Position numbers and translations under genes: made by a program
Assembly (NCBI RefSeq): GCF_014656075.1
Contig: NZ_BNBS01000003.1
Span: 62,001-126,000 of the forward strand
Length of the DNA stretch: 64,000 nucleotides
DNA from: Streptomyces hydrogenans
GTDB lineage: Bacteria > Actinomycetota > Actinomycetes > Streptomycetales > Streptomycetaceae
Direction of reading: 5' to 3'
The notes under the pieces: generated by a model
What the model saw: the letters and a program-made list of their open reading frames with translations, nothing else
Told to the model about the DNA's origin: nothing
Databases searched by the model: none
In this document: positions 34,810 to 43,748 of the stretch, one piece after another
How the letters are laid out: each line of letters opens with the position of its first letter
Numbering within the stretch: position 1 is the stretch's first letter

Positions 34810-35715
34810 ATGCAGTTCCAGCAGCTCCTCTACTTCGTGGCCGTCGCCGAGACCCGCCACTTCACCCGGGCCGCCGAACGCGTCCACGTCTCGCAGCCCT
34901 CGCTCTCCCAGCAGATCAAGGCGCTGGAGCAGGAACTCGGCGCCGAACTGTTCAGCCGGGCCCGGGGCAACATCGCGCTCACCGACGCGGGCGAGGCCCT
35001 CCTGCCTCTCGCCCGACGGATCCTCGCCGACACCGAGACGGCCCGCCGCGAGGTCCAGGAGCTGGCCCAGCTCAAGCGCGGCCGGGTGCGGCTCGGCGCG
35101 ACGCCCAGCCTCTGCACCGGCCTCCTCCCCGACGTGCTGCGCACCTTCCACGACCTGCACCCGGGGATCGAGCTGCTCATCGAGGAGGGCGGCTCGCACG
35201 ACCTGGTGCGGGAGCTGGCCCGCGGCTCCATGGACCTGGCGCTGGTGGTGCTGCCGCTGCCGTCCCCTTCCCCGGCGCTGACCACGGTGGAGCTGCTCCG
35301 CGAGGACCTGGTGGTGGTCTCGGCGGCCTCGGCGCCGCCGCCGCGCCGTCCGGTGCGGATCACGGATCTGCGCGAGCAGCCGCTGGTGATGTTCCGGCAC
35401 GGCTACGACCTGCGGGAGCTGACCGTGGGGGCCTGCCGGGCGGCCGGTTTCGAGCCGACGTTCACGGTGGAGGGGGGTGAGCTGGACGCGGTCCTCGGCT
35501 TCGTGCGGGCCGGGCTCGGGCTGGCCGTCGTCCCGGCCATGGTCGCCGCCCGCGCCGGCCGCGACCTGCGCGTCACCGCGCTCGCCCGGCCGGGCCTGCG
35601 CCGCACCATCGGCCTGGCGCACCGCAGCGACGTGGCGCCGCCGCGGGCCGCGCGCGAGCTCCAGAAGCTGCTGATGGCCTCGCGGCGCGGGAAGCCGGGC
35701 CCGGACGTCCCGTGA
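34810..35715 (+). CDS. LysR-family regulator, divergent from sdhCAB
   Basis: 301 residues. Winged helix FTRAAERVHVSQPSLSQQIKALEQELG at residues 18-45, then the effector domain (LPDVLRTFHDLHPGIELLIEEG, GLGLAVVPAMVAAR). Start MQFQQLLYFVAVAETRH is the family N-terminus. By position it controls sdhCAB and itself through the palindrome at 34771-34787. The ligand is unknown, but a C4-dicarboxylate would fit. Confidence 0.92.
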   Translation: MQFQQLLYFVAVAETRHFTRAAERVHVSQPSLSQQIKALEQELGAELFSRARGNIALTDAGEALLPLARRILADTETARREVQELAQLKRGRVRLGATPSLCTGLLPDVLRTFHDLHPGIELLIEEGGSHDLVRELARGSMDLALVVLPLPSPSPALTTVELLREDLVVVSAASAPPPRRPVRITDLREQPLVMFRHGYDLRELTVGACRAAGFEPTFTVEGGELDAVLGFVRAGLGLAVVPAMVAARAGRDLRVTALARPGLRRTIGLAHRSDVAPPRAARELQKLLMASRRGKPGPDVP

Positions 35716-35724
35716 CGGAGGGCC

Positions 35725-36393
35725 TCAGGGTTCGATGAGGCCCGCGCGGATCGCGTACCGGGTGAGTTCGAGCCGGTCGCGCAGCCCGAGCTTCTGGAGG
35801 ATGTTGGCGCGGTGCCGCTCGACCGTCTTCGGGCTGATGAAGAGCAGGTCGCCGATCTCCTTGGAGGTGTGTCCCTCCGCGACCAGCTTGAGGATCTCCT
35901 CCTCGCGCTCGGTGACCGGCCGCTCGGGCAGCCCCGCGCCGGACCGCGCCCGGTCCAGGTAGCTGCGGATGAGCGCGGTCTCCGCGCCCGGGTAGATGAA
36001 CGGTTCGTCACGCAGCGCCGACCGGCACGCCTCGACGAGGTCCCGGTCGGCGACGGACTTCGGCACGTACCCGTTGGCGCCGGCCCGCAGCGCCTCGAAG
36101 AAGTACTCCTCGTTGTCGTACATGGTCAGCATCAGGATCCGCAGCCCGGGCCGGAGCCGGGCGAGTTCGCGGGCCGCCTGGAGCCCCGTCATCCGGGGCA
36201 TCGCGATGTCCAGGACGGCCAGGTCGAGCCCGTCGTCCCGGCGCGCGGCGGCGACGGCCTCGGCCCCGTCCCCCGCCTCGGCGACCACCTCCAGGTCCGG
36301 CTCGGCGTCGAGGATCAGCCGCACCCCGCGCCGTACCAGCGCGTGGTCGTCGACGAGGAGGATCCGGGCGGGCGGGCGTACGGCGGAGGTCAT
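35725..36393 (-). CDS. NarL/FixJ-type response regulator
   Basis: 222 residues. Receiver with ILLVDDHALVRRG, phospho-acceptor Asp62 in AVLDIAMP and the Lys in GYVPKSV; C-terminal LuxR helix-turn-helix EEEILKLVAEGHTSKEIGDL and KTVERHRANILQKLG. The ATG overlaps the stop of the kinase gene (ATGA), so the two are cognate. Stops 9 bases from the converging lysR gene. Confidence 0.92.
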   Translation of the reverse strand: MTSAVRPPARILLVDDHALVRRGVRLILDAEPDLEVVAEAGDGAEAVAAARRDDGLDLAVLDIAMPRMTGLQAARELARLRPGLRILMLTMYDNEEYFFEALRAGANGYVPKSVADRDLVEACRSALRDEPFIYPGAETALIRSYLDRARSGAGLPERPVTEREEEILKLVAEGHTSKEIGDLLFISPKTVERHRANILQKLGLRDRLELTRYAIRAGLIEP

Positions 36394-37529
36394 CGCTCGT
36401 GTCCAGGAGTCGGGGGCGGGGGCGAGGCCGGAAGCGGGGACGGAGTCGGGGGCGCGAGCAGGGGTGCCGTCGGGGCCGAGGCCGTGCGCCCGGTCGGGGC
36501 GGGTGCCGGGATCGGACGCACGGCCGGGGTCGTCTCCGGGATCGGGCCCGCGGCCGGAGTCGGCTCCGGGATCGGACGTGCCGTCGGGGTCGGCGCCGGG
36601 GGCAGGTCCAGGCGTACCTCGGTCCCGCCCTTCTCCCCCGCGCCGACCCTCAGCGCGGCGCCGACCAGCAGCGCGCGTTCCCGCATGCCGCCGATGCCGG
36701 CGCCCTCGGCGGCGCCGCCCGTGCCGCGTCCGTCGTCGCGGACGAGGAGGCGGGTGCCGCCGTCGGGGGCGGGCCCGAGGAGCAGGGCGACGTGGCCGGC
36801 GCCCGCGTGCCGGGCCGCGTTGGTGAGGCCCTCCTGGGCGACGCGGTAGACGACGAGTTCGGTGGCGGGGTCGAGCGCGGGCGCGCCGGGGGCGAGGTGG
36901 GTGGTCACCCGCAGGCCCGGGGTGGAGAGTTCGCCCGCGAGGGAGCGGAGCGCGCTGTGCAGGCCCAGCTCTTCCAGGACGCCGGGCCGCAGACGGCGGG
37001 CGATCCGGCGGATCTCCTCCAGGCCGGCCCGGGTGGTCTCCTGCGCCTGGCGCAGGTCCGCGCGCAGCTCCTCCGGGGCGTGGTCGGCGGTGTGCTTCAG
37101 CTGGAGGAGGACGGCGGTGAGGGTCTGGCCGACCTCGTCGTGCAGTTCGCGGGCGATCCGCTGCCGCTCGGCCTCCTGCGCGGTGAGGACCCGCCCGCTG
37201 CTGGTGGCCCGCTCGGCCTCCAGGCGGTCGAGCATGGCGTTGAAGGCGGCGGTCAGGTCCGCGATCTCGCCGCGCCCGGTGACCTCGGCGCGGGTGCCCG
37301 GCTTCAGCAGGTCGGCCGTGGCCATGGCGCGGCGGAGCCGCCCGAGCGGGGCGAGCCCCACCCGCAGCAGCGCCGCGTTGAGGACGAGCATCAGCACCAG
37401 CCCGCAGACGACGACGATCGCCTCGCCGAGGAGCACCGGGGTGGAGACGGTGACGGGACCGAGGAGCAGTCCCGCGGCGAGGATCAGCACGGCCGCGTTG
37501 AGGAGGAAGATCCGTCCGTACAGTGACAC
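36390..37529 (-). CDS. NarL-partner sensor histidine kinase with repeat tail
   Basis: 379 residues from GTG 37529. Two membrane helices (about 8-25 and 34-54), HAMP-like linker (LAPLGRLRRAMATADL), then HisKA_3 with the phospho-His in RIARELHDEVGQTL (about residue 130), and an HATPase with EGLTNAARHAGAGHV and DDGRG. The last 60 residues are a Pro/Thr-rich tail built from about 10-residue repeats ending PIPE, with no known function. An ATG at 37604 would add 25 basic residues. No sensory extracellular domain is present, so it probably senses in the membrane. Confidence 0.88.
   Translation of the reverse strand: MSLYGRIFLLNAAVLILAAGLLLGPVTVSTPVLLGEAIVVVCGLVLMLVLNAALLRVGLAPLGRLRRAMATADLLKPGTRAEVTGRGEIADLTAAFNAMLDRLEAERATSSGRVLTAQEAERQRIARELHDEVGQTLTAVLLQLKHTADHAPEELRADLRQAQETTRAGLEEIRRIARRLRPGVLEELGLHSALRSLAGELSTPGLRVTTHLAPGAPALDPATELVVYRVAQEGLTNAARHAGAGHVALLLGPAPDGGTRLLVRDDGRGTGGAAEGAGIGGMRERALLVGAALRVGAGEKGGTEVRLDLPPAPTPTARPIPEPTPAAGPIPETTPAVRPIPAPAPTGRTASAPTAPLLAPPTPSPLPASPPPPTPGHER
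36488..36603. repeat. 30-bp tandem repeat in kinase tail
   Basis: About 3.5 copies encode the series PTPTARPIPE, PTPAAGPIPE, TTPAVRPIPA, PAPTGRTASA; limits are approximate. Confidence 0.65.
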
Positions 37530-37776
37530 CGTCCCGCTCTCCCTGCCTCCGCCGACCCTGCCGGTACCCGCCTGACCTGCGGGGAAGCCTATGCGCCCCT
37601 TCATCCTGCGGGGCTTCCGGGGGCCCTGTCCATCCGTGCCGGCACCCATGTGCGAGGCCCCCCGGAGATGGCAGCATGGACCGGCCGCGGCCCCGGACCG
37701 CCCGCCCGCGCGGAGGGCCACCGGCCTCCTCGCCGCGCGCCCCCGCAGAGCAGAGACGACACGAGGAGTCCGGGCC

Positions 37777-38262
37777 GTGCCCACTTCACGGATGAGCTCG
37801 ACGCCGTTGCCCGGCGTCGGCGTCCAGTACGACCTCACCACCAGAGAGCACCGGCACCTGTCGGTGATCGCCCACCGGGACGGCACCCGCAGCGTCAACG
37901 TCTACCGGTCCGACGACCCGGACGCCTGCCTGCAGTCCCTGCATCTGACCGCGGGCGAGTCCGCCGCCCTGATCGACGCCCTGATGCCCTCCCACCACAG
38001 CCCGAACCTGCTCCACACCACGGAGCTGGGCCTGGTGGCGGAACGCGTCGAGCTGTCCTCGGTCTCGCACTGGAACGGGCGGACGCTCGGCGAGACCCGG
38101 ATGCGCACGGAGACGGGCGTGTCGATCGTGGCCGTGCTGCGCCGCGCGGACGCCGTCCCCTCCCCCGGCCCCGGCTTCCGGCTCGCCGGCGGGGACACCC
38201 TCATCGTCATCGGAACCCACGAAGGCGTCGACGCCGCCGCCGCGATCCTTGGAAGGGAGTGA
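37777..38262 (+). CDS. Cation:proton antiporter regulatory subunit (TrkA-C)
   Basis: 161 residues. N-terminal VGVQYDLTTREHRHLSVIAHRDGTR is typical for KhtT-like regulatory subunits, and the C-terminal half GETRMRTETGVSIVAVLRR and GGDTLIVIGTHEG is a TrkA-C (RCK-C) ligand-binding domain. It should gate the antiporter encoded 3 bases downstream in response to nucleotide or cation levels. GTG 37777 has GAGGAG eight bases before it; ATG 37792 is possible. Confidence 0.85.
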   Translation: MPTSRMSSTPLPGVGVQYDLTTREHRHLSVIAHRDGTRSVNVYRSDDPDACLQSLHLTAGESAALIDALMPSHHSPNLLHTTELGLVAERVELSSVSHWNGRTLGETRMRTETGVSIVAVLRRADAVPSPGPGFRLAGGDTLIVIGTHEGVDAAAAILGRE

Positions 38263-38265
38263 TCG

Positions 38266-39504
38266 GTGCATTCGTCCGCCGTCTTCCTCATCGAGTTCGG
38301 AGCGATCATCCTCGGCCTCGGCCTGCTCGGCCGGATGGCCGGGCGGCTGAAGTTCTCGCCCATACCCCTCTATCTGCTGGCCGGTCTGGCCTTCGGCGAG
38401 GGGGGACTGCTGCCGCTGGGGGCAAGCGAGGAGTTCGTCGCCATCGGCGCCGAGATCGGCGTCATCCTGCTGCTCCTGATGCTCGGTCTGGAGTACACGG
38501 CGACCGATCTGGTCACCAACCTCAAGACGCAGTACCCGGCCGGTCTCGTCGACGGGGCGCTCAACGCGCTGCCCGGGGCGGCGATGGCGTTCCTGCTGGG
38601 CTGGGGCCCGGTGGCGGCCGTGGTCCTGGCCGGCGTCACCTGGATCTCCTCGTCCGGTGTCATCGCGAAGGTGCTGGGCGACCTGGGGCGCCTGGGCAAC
38701 CGGGAGACCCCGGTGGTGCTGAGCATCCTGGTCCTGGAGGACCTGGCGATGGCGGTCTACCTGCCGATCGTGACCGCGCTGCTCGCCGGCGCCGGGCTCG
38801 CGGCGGGCAGCGCCACGCTCGCCATCGCGCTGGGCGTCGCCGGCCTCGTCCTCTTCGTCGCCGTCCGGTACGGGCGGCTGATCTCCCGCTTCGTCTCCAG
38901 CGACGACCCGGAGAAGCTGCTGCTCGTGGTGCTCGGTCTGACGCTGCTCGTCGCCGGGATCGCGCAGCAGCTCCAGGTGTCCGCGGCGGTCGGCGCGTTC
39001 CTCGTCGGCATCGCGCTGTCGGGTGAGGTCGCGGAGGGCGCGCACCATCTGCTGAGCCCGCTGCGGGACCTGTTCGCCGCCGTCTTCTTCGTCTTCTTCG
39101 GGCTGCACACGGATCCGGCGAGCATCCCGCCGGTGCTGCTGCCCGCGCTGGCGCTGGCCGTCGTCACCGCCGGCACGAAGATCGCCACCGGTTACTGGGC
39201 GGCGCGCCGCAACGGCATCTCCCCGAAGGGCGCCTGGCGGGCGGGCGGGACGCTGGTCGCGCGCGGCGAGTTCTCGATCGTCATCGCGGGGCTGGCGGTC
39301 TCCGCCGGGATCGAGCCGTCGCTGGGCCCGCTGGCCACCGCGTACGTCCTCATCCTGGTCGTCGTCGGCCCGCTCACGGCCCGCTACACCGAGCCCGTCG
39401 CCGGCTGGGTCATCGCCCGGCGAGGCGGCCGGGACGGGGGGCCGGGGCCGGAGCTGGAGCGGCTTCCGGTCGCCGGGCCCGAGCCCGTCCGTCACGAGAG
39501 CTGA
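38266..39504 (+). CDS. CPA2-family cation:proton antiporter
   Basis: 412 residues, about 12 membrane segments, the KefB/KhtU type membrane domain without a fused RCK. GVILLLLMLGLEYTATDL, SSSGVIAKVLGDLG and LVLEDLAMAVY (with the ion-binding Asp) are the conserved CPA2 stretches, and LVARGEFSIVIAGLA closes the core. Exchanges K+ or Na+ for protons. The regulatory partner is upstream and a double-RCK protein follows. Start GTG 38266 after GGAAGGGAG. Confidence 0.92.
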   Translation: MHSSAVFLIEFGAIILGLGLLGRMAGRLKFSPIPLYLLAGLAFGEGGLLPLGASEEFVAIGAEIGVILLLLMLGLEYTATDLVTNLKTQYPAGLVDGALNALPGAAMAFLLGWGPVAAVVLAGVTWISSSGVIAKVLGDLGRLGNRETPVVLSILVLEDLAMAVYLPIVTALLAGAGLAAGSATLAIALGVAGLVLFVAVRYGRLISRFVSSDDPEKLLLVVLGLTLLVAGIAQQLQVSAAVGAFLVGIALSGEVAEGAHHLLSPLRDLFAAVFFVFFGLHTDPASIPPVLLPALALAVVTAGTKIATGYWAARRNGISPKGAWRAGGTLVARGEFSIVIAGLAVSAGIEPSLGPLATAYVLILVVVGPLTARYTEPVAGWVIARRGGRDGGPGPELERLPVAGPEPVRHES

Positions 39505-39516
39505 GCGGGAAGCGCC

Positions 39517-41385
39517 ATGGGGGAGGCAGCGCGGGGCCCCGCGCCGGAGCGGGCCATGCTCGTGCTCGGCGACGACGCCCTGGCACACCGGCTCGCCGCG
39601 GAGCTGGCCGAGGTGTACCGGCGGGACGTCGTGCTCGTCACGCCGGGGCCGGAGTCCGCGCCGGGCGGGCCGGGCCGGATCCGGTACGTGGAGGGCGCCG
39701 CGCCCGACGAACGGACCCTGCTCCGGGCCGGGTTACGGGAGGCGGAGGCGCTGGCGCTGCTGTACGAGGACGACGAGGTCAACATGCGGGCCGCGTTCCT
39801 GGCGCGCCGGCTCGCGCCCGGTGTGCGGCTGGTGCTGCGGATGTACAACCGCAACCTCGGGCACCGGATGGCCGACCTGCTGGACCGGGCGGGCGAGCAG
39901 CTCGCCGCCGTCGCGCCCGGCGCCGGTCCCGCGCCGCGCGACGCCACCACCCTCGTGCTGTCCGACGCGGACACCGCCGCCCCCGCGCTGGCGGCGACCG
40001 CCGTCGCCGGGACGCGGAAGGTCGTGCAGGCGGACGGGCTGCTGCTGCGGGCCGCCGAGCGGATGCCCGAGGGGCCTTCCGCGCTGGCCGAGCCGGGACT
40101 GTGCACGCTCGCGCTGCTGTCGTCGACCACCACGGACCCCGCCGGCGCGTACGGCTCGGACCGCAGCGGGGGCCTCGCGCCCCGGCTGCTGCCGGACGGC
40201 GCGGAGGTGCGGGCGGCGGCCGGGCGGATGGCGGTCGTCCTGGAGGCGATCGGGCGCGAGCCCGCCCTCCCCCGCCGGCGCGAGAGCCGGGGCGCCTCGC
40301 CCCGCGAGCTGCTGTCGCCGCGGCTGCGGTGGGCGCTCGCCGGGGTGGTCGCGGCCGTGACCGCGCTCACCGCCGCCGCCATCCTCGCCACCGACGCGCA
40401 CCCGTTGCACGCGGCCTACCTGACGCTCCTCGACCTGTTCTCGATCGGGGATCCGGCGGTCGGCGAGGAGACCGCCCGGCAGGTCCTCCAGCTGCTGGCG
40501 GGGCTCCTCGGCCTCGCCCTGCTGCCGCTGCTGATCGCGGGTGCCCTGGAGGCACTGGGCGCGTACCGCAGCGCGGCGGCCCTGCGGCGCCCGCCCCGGG
40601 GCCTGGACGACCACGTGGTGCTGCTCGGGCTCGGCCGGATCGGCACCCGCGTGCTGGTCCGGCTCCGCGAGCTGGGGGTGCCGGTGGTGTGCGTGGAGGA
40701 GGACCCGGAGGCGCGCGGGATCCCGTACGCCCGGCGGCTTCGGGTGCCGGTGGTGCTCGGCGACGTCACCCAGGAGGGGGTCCTGGAGGCGGCGAAGGCG
40801 CACCGCGCGCACGCCCTGCTCGCCCTCACCAGTTCGGACACCACGAACCTGGAGGCGGTGCTGGCGGCCCGGACGCTGGCGCCCGAACTCCTCGTGGCGC
40901 TGCGGCTGTACGACGACGACTTCGCCACCACGGTCTACCGCACGCTGCGCGCCGCGCACCCGGACGCGCTCACCCGCAGCCGCAGCGTCTCCACCCTGTC
41001 CGCCCCGGCCTTCGCGGGCGCGATGATGGGGCGTCAGATCCTGGGTGCCATCCCGGTCGAGCGGCGGGTGCTGCTCTTCGCGGCGGTCGAGGTGGCGGGC
41101 GTGGCGCACCTGGAGGGACGCACGGTCGCGGAGGCGTTCCGGCCCGGCGCCTGGCGGGTCCTGGCGCTGGACACCGGCGCCGGAGAGGAGGAGGGGCGCG
41201 CCTCGGACGCCGGCCCCGCGGAGCCCCCGGCGCTGCTGTGGGACCTCCACCCGGGGTACGTGCTCCGCCCCGGCGACCGCGTGGTGGTGGCGGCGACCCG
41301 CTCGGGCCTGCCGGAGCTCCTCGGCGGCGCGCGGGCGCCGGCTCCGGGCGCCGTGCCGCCGCAGGGTGCCGGCCAGCCCGGCTGA
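39517..41385 (+). CDS. Double-RCK membrane protein, potassium-channel-like
   Basis: 622 residues. RCK-N like domain at 10-230, then two hydrophobic helices (about 269-290 and 327-348) with a re-entrant-type loop LTLLDLFSIGDPAVGE between them, then a second TrkA-N with VVLLGLGRIGTRVL (GxGxxG) and a final TrkA-C-like end (VLRPGDRVVVAAT). The layout RCK-2TM-RCK resembles a K+ channel, but the filter TxGYG is not intact (SIGD instead), so ion conduction is doubtful. It follows the antiporter by 12 bases. One leucine is coded by TTA, the only such codon I found in a confident gene. Confidence 0.82.
   Translation: MGEAARGPAPERAMLVLGDDALAHRLAAELAEVYRRDVVLVTPGPESAPGGPGRIRYVEGAAPDERTLLRAGLREAEALALLYEDDEVNMRAAFLARRLAPGVRLVLRMYNRNLGHRMADLLDRAGEQLAAVAPGAGPAPRDATTLVLSDADTAAPALAATAVAGTRKVVQADGLLLRAAERMPEGPSALAEPGLCTLALLSSTTTDPAGAYGSDRSGGLAPRLLPDGAEVRAAAGRMAVVLEAIGREPALPRRRESRGASPRELLSPRLRWALAGVVAAVTALTAAAILATDAHPLHAAYLTLLDLFSIGDPAVGEETARQVLQLLAGLLGLALLPLLIAGALEALGAYRSAAALRRPPRGLDDHVVLLGLGRIGTRVLVRLRELGVPVVCVEEDPEARGIPYARRLRVPVVLGDVTQEGVLEAAKAHRAHALLALTSSDTTNLEAVLAARTLAPELLVALRLYDDDFATTVYRTLRAAHPDALTRSRSVSTLSAPAFAGAMMGRQILGAIPVERRVLLFAAVEVAGVAHLEGRTVAEAFRPGAWRVLALDTGAGEEEGRASDAGPAEPPALLWDLHPGYVLRPGDRVVVAATRSGLPELLGGARAPAPGAVPPQGAGQPG
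39733..39735 (+). other. TTA leucine codon (bldA-dependent)
   Basis: In-frame TTA at codon 73 of the double-RCK gene. In Streptomyces such codons need the bldA leucyl-tRNA, which is limiting early in growth. Confidence 0.85.
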
Positions 41386-41473
41386 CCCGCTCCGCGCGAG
41401 CCGGCCGGGGAGGCCCTTCGGGGCGCCCGAAATCCGCGTGCGGACCGGTCGGGAGGGCTGCGAGCATCGCGGG

Positions 41474-43651
41474 ATGGACCACGTTCTCGAACGCCTGCTC
41501 GTCCGGCACACCCTCCGGCTGCCCGTTCCCCCCGGTCCCGCCGGGGACGGCTCCGCCGTCGCCCTGCGGTTCGACGCCGCGCTGCGGACGGCGGGGTTCG
41601 CCCTGTCCTCACCGCTGCTGAGGGAGCTGTCCGGCCGGTCCCCCGAGACGGTCGTCGAGCTGGCCCGGTGGGCGCTGGAGGCGGTCCGCGAGCGGGTCGG
41701 CGACCACGTCCGGCACAACACGTACTTCCTCGACTTCCCGGCCAACGTCCCCGACACGGGGGAGTTCTGGCTGTGGTGCGTCCTGAAGGGGCTGGAGGAC
41801 CCGGCGGCCCGCGAGTCGGTCGAGGCGCAGCTGAGCGCCGGGGTGCTGAACCTGCTGACGCTCCCCGCCTACGGGCGCTACCCGCACTCGTACGAGGAAC
41901 TGCTCGCGGCCCATGAGGAGTTGGTACCGGCGGCCGGGGACCGGCTGACCGTACTGCACCTCGGCGGGCCCGTCGGGGAGGAGCTGGGCGCGCTGTACGG
42001 GGCGCTGGCGGGGTCCGTGACCCCGCTGGGCGACGAGCACCTGGCCGACCTGGCGGTGCTCGCCGAACACTGCGCGGACGGGCCGCAGCCCGCGGAGATC
42101 CCGGTCCGGGAGATCCGGGCCGTGGTGAACCGGGCCCGGCTGCGGGCCGGCGCGGCGCCGCTGCTCGACACCGTCACGGACGTCCTGCGGCTCGCCTGCG
42201 CGCTGGCCGACGGGGACGTGACGCTGCGCGAGCGGACCCGCTTCCGCGGGCTGTCCCGGCCGGTGCGGCGCGCGCTGCTCGCGGGCCTCGACGGCGTGGT
42301 GGCGGGGGCGCCGGAGAAGCTGGCCGACGTGGGCCGGCACCGGGAGGCGTGGAAGCGGCTCGGGGAGCGGCTGCACCCGCACGCCTACCCGGCCTGGCCG
42401 CACGCCGCCCAGGTGTTCGCGGTCGCCCGGGGCGAGCTGCGGGCGCCGTCGCTGGATTCCCTGACCGAGGCGCTGCTGGCCGCCGGGGACGTGCCGGGGG
42501 CGGCGGAACTGCTGGCGTCGGCCGCTCCGGGACGGCTGTTCCGGGGGCTGGACCGGCTGCTGCGCTCGGCGGCGGACGAGGCGGGGCGCGAGGCCGTGCT
42601 CGCGGCGGCGGAGCGCGTCGCGCCGCGGGTCGCGGGCCGGGTGGTGCTGTCGGTGCGGGAGCACCTGCAGAACCGGCACATCGGTCCGGGCGCGCCCCGG
42701 CGCCTGTTCGTGAACCGCCAGGGGCGGGCGTGGGTGACGGCGGACACCCGCCGCGCCCTGCCCCGGGAGGTCCAGCGGCGGCTCCTCGCGCTGGTGGACG
42801 GGGAGACCCGGCGGCGGCTGCCCGCACCCGGGCGGCTGCTGGTCGACCCGCTGATGCTGGACGTGGCGCTGCCGTTGAGCGGGCGGGCCTCGTCGGGGGG
42901 CTTCGGGGTGCTGCCGCGCGGTTCGGTCGCGCCGGTCGACGGCGAGCTGCTGCGGTTCTTCATGTACTGGAAGGAGGCGCGGCGGACGACGGACCTGGAC
43001 CTGTCGGCGCTGCTGCTGGACGAGCGGTACGCGACGGTCTCCTGGCTGTCGTACACGGAGCTGACCACGGTGGAGGGCCGGCACTCCGGGGACATCACCG
43101 AGGCCCCGGACGGTGCCTCGGAGTTCATCGAGCTGCGACTCGGCGCGGTGCGCGGCACGTTCGTGGTGCCGCACGTGCACGTGTACGCCGGCGAGGGCTT
43201 CGACGAGACGGCCGAGTCCTTCTTCGGCTACATGCTCCGCGAGGGCGAGCAGGGCGGCCGGCCCTTCGAGCCGCGCACGGTCCGGATGAGGTCGGAGCTG
43301 CGCGGGCCGGGGCGGGTGGCCATGCCGCTGGCGTTCCGGCGGGACGAGGAGGGGCGGTGGCACGCGCACTGGCTCCACCTGTGCCTGCGGGGCACGCCGA
43401 CCGACAACCGGGTCGAGGACCACCGGGTGTCCTTGGCGACGCTGCTGCGCGGCGCGGTCGAGCACGCGCCGGTGACGGTTCGTCATCTGGTGGAGCTGAT
43501 GCGGGAGTCGGGGTCCGAGGTCACGGAGTGGTCCGGCGGCGAGCCGCCGGCCGGGCCGGTGACGTACCTGGGCCTGGCGCGGCCCGAGGGGCTGGCGCCG
43601 GGCTCCCGGGTGGTGACCCCGGAAAATCTGCGCGACCTGGTCCCGGCCTGA
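41474..43651 (+). CDS. MXAN_6230/SCO0854-family protein
   Basis: 725 residues. Stretches such as NTYFLDFPANVPDTGEFWLW, LPAYGRYPHSYEEL, LFVNRQGRAWVTADTRRALP and DLSLLLLDERYATVSWLSYTEL-like text (here LSALLLDERYATVSWLS) match my memory of the MXAN_6230/SCO0854 family, often listed near TerD tellurium-resistance genes; the last third (DLSALLLD, GDITEAPDGASEFIELRL) has the TerD-like pattern. No RING Cys/His cluster is visible at the ends, and no ter genes are nearby. Function unknown. Start ATG 41474 lacks a good ribosome-binding site. Confidence 0.7.
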   Translation: MDHVLERLLVRHTLRLPVPPGPAGDGSAVALRFDAALRTAGFALSSPLLRELSGRSPETVVELARWALEAVRERVGDHVRHNTYFLDFPANVPDTGEFWLWCVLKGLEDPAARESVEAQLSAGVLNLLTLPAYGRYPHSYEELLAAHEELVPAAGDRLTVLHLGGPVGEELGALYGALAGSVTPLGDEHLADLAVLAEHCADGPQPAEIPVREIRAVVNRARLRAGAAPLLDTVTDVLRLACALADGDVTLRERTRFRGLSRPVRRALLAGLDGVVAGAPEKLADVGRHREAWKRLGERLHPHAYPAWPHAAQVFAVARGELRAPSLDSLTEALLAAGDVPGAAELLASAAPGRLFRGLDRLLRSAADEAGREAVLAAAERVAPRVAGRVVLSVREHLQNRHIGPGAPRRLFVNRQGRAWVTADTRRALPREVQRRLLALVDGETRRRLPAPGRLLVDPLMLDVALPLSGRASSGGFGVLPRGSVAPVDGELLRFFMYWKEARRTTDLDLSALLLDERYATVSWLSYTELTTVEGRHSGDITEAPDGASEFIELRLGAVRGTFVVPHVHVYAGEGFDETAESFFGYMLREGEQGGRPFEPRTVRMRSELRGPGRVAMPLAFRRDEEGRWHAHWLHLCLRGTPTDNRVEDHRVSLATLLRGAVEHAPVTVRHLVELMRESGSEVTEWSGGEPPAGPVTYLGLARPEGLAPGSRVVTPENLRDLVPA

Positions 43652-43667
43652 GTGCTACGGTCGGTCC

Positions 43668-43738
43668 GGGGGCGAGGCCATGAAGGGGCTTCCTTCTCAT
43701 ACTCCTGATGACATAGCCCCTTCGCTCTCCTCGCCCCC
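43668..43738 (+). ncRNA. Compound hairpin element, possible structured RNA
   Basis: Three nested inverted repeats share one axis: GGGGGCGAGG (43668-43677) with CCTCGCCCCC (43729-43738), GAAGGGGCT (43682-43690) with AGCCCCTTC (43715-43723) and TCAT with ATGA around a 7-base loop. Base composition inside is more AT-rich than the surroundings. It begins 17 bases after a stop codon and is followed by a separate terminator, so it is more than a terminator; a short ORF (ATG 43680) also begins in it. Confidence 0.5.
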
Positions 43739-43748
43739 CTTCGCACTT

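Noticed and set aside
41474..43651. RING finger implied by the family name
   Set aside because: No Cys/His spacing of a RING type could be seen in this protein.
43668..43738. Assignment to the known 6C RNA family
   Set aside because: A run of six Cs exists at 43734-43739 but it is in the stem, not in two hairpin loops as the 6C description demands.
43668..43738. tRNA gene in the compound hairpin
   Set aside because: No cloverleaf, no T-loop TTC motif and no CCA-side acceptor pairing.
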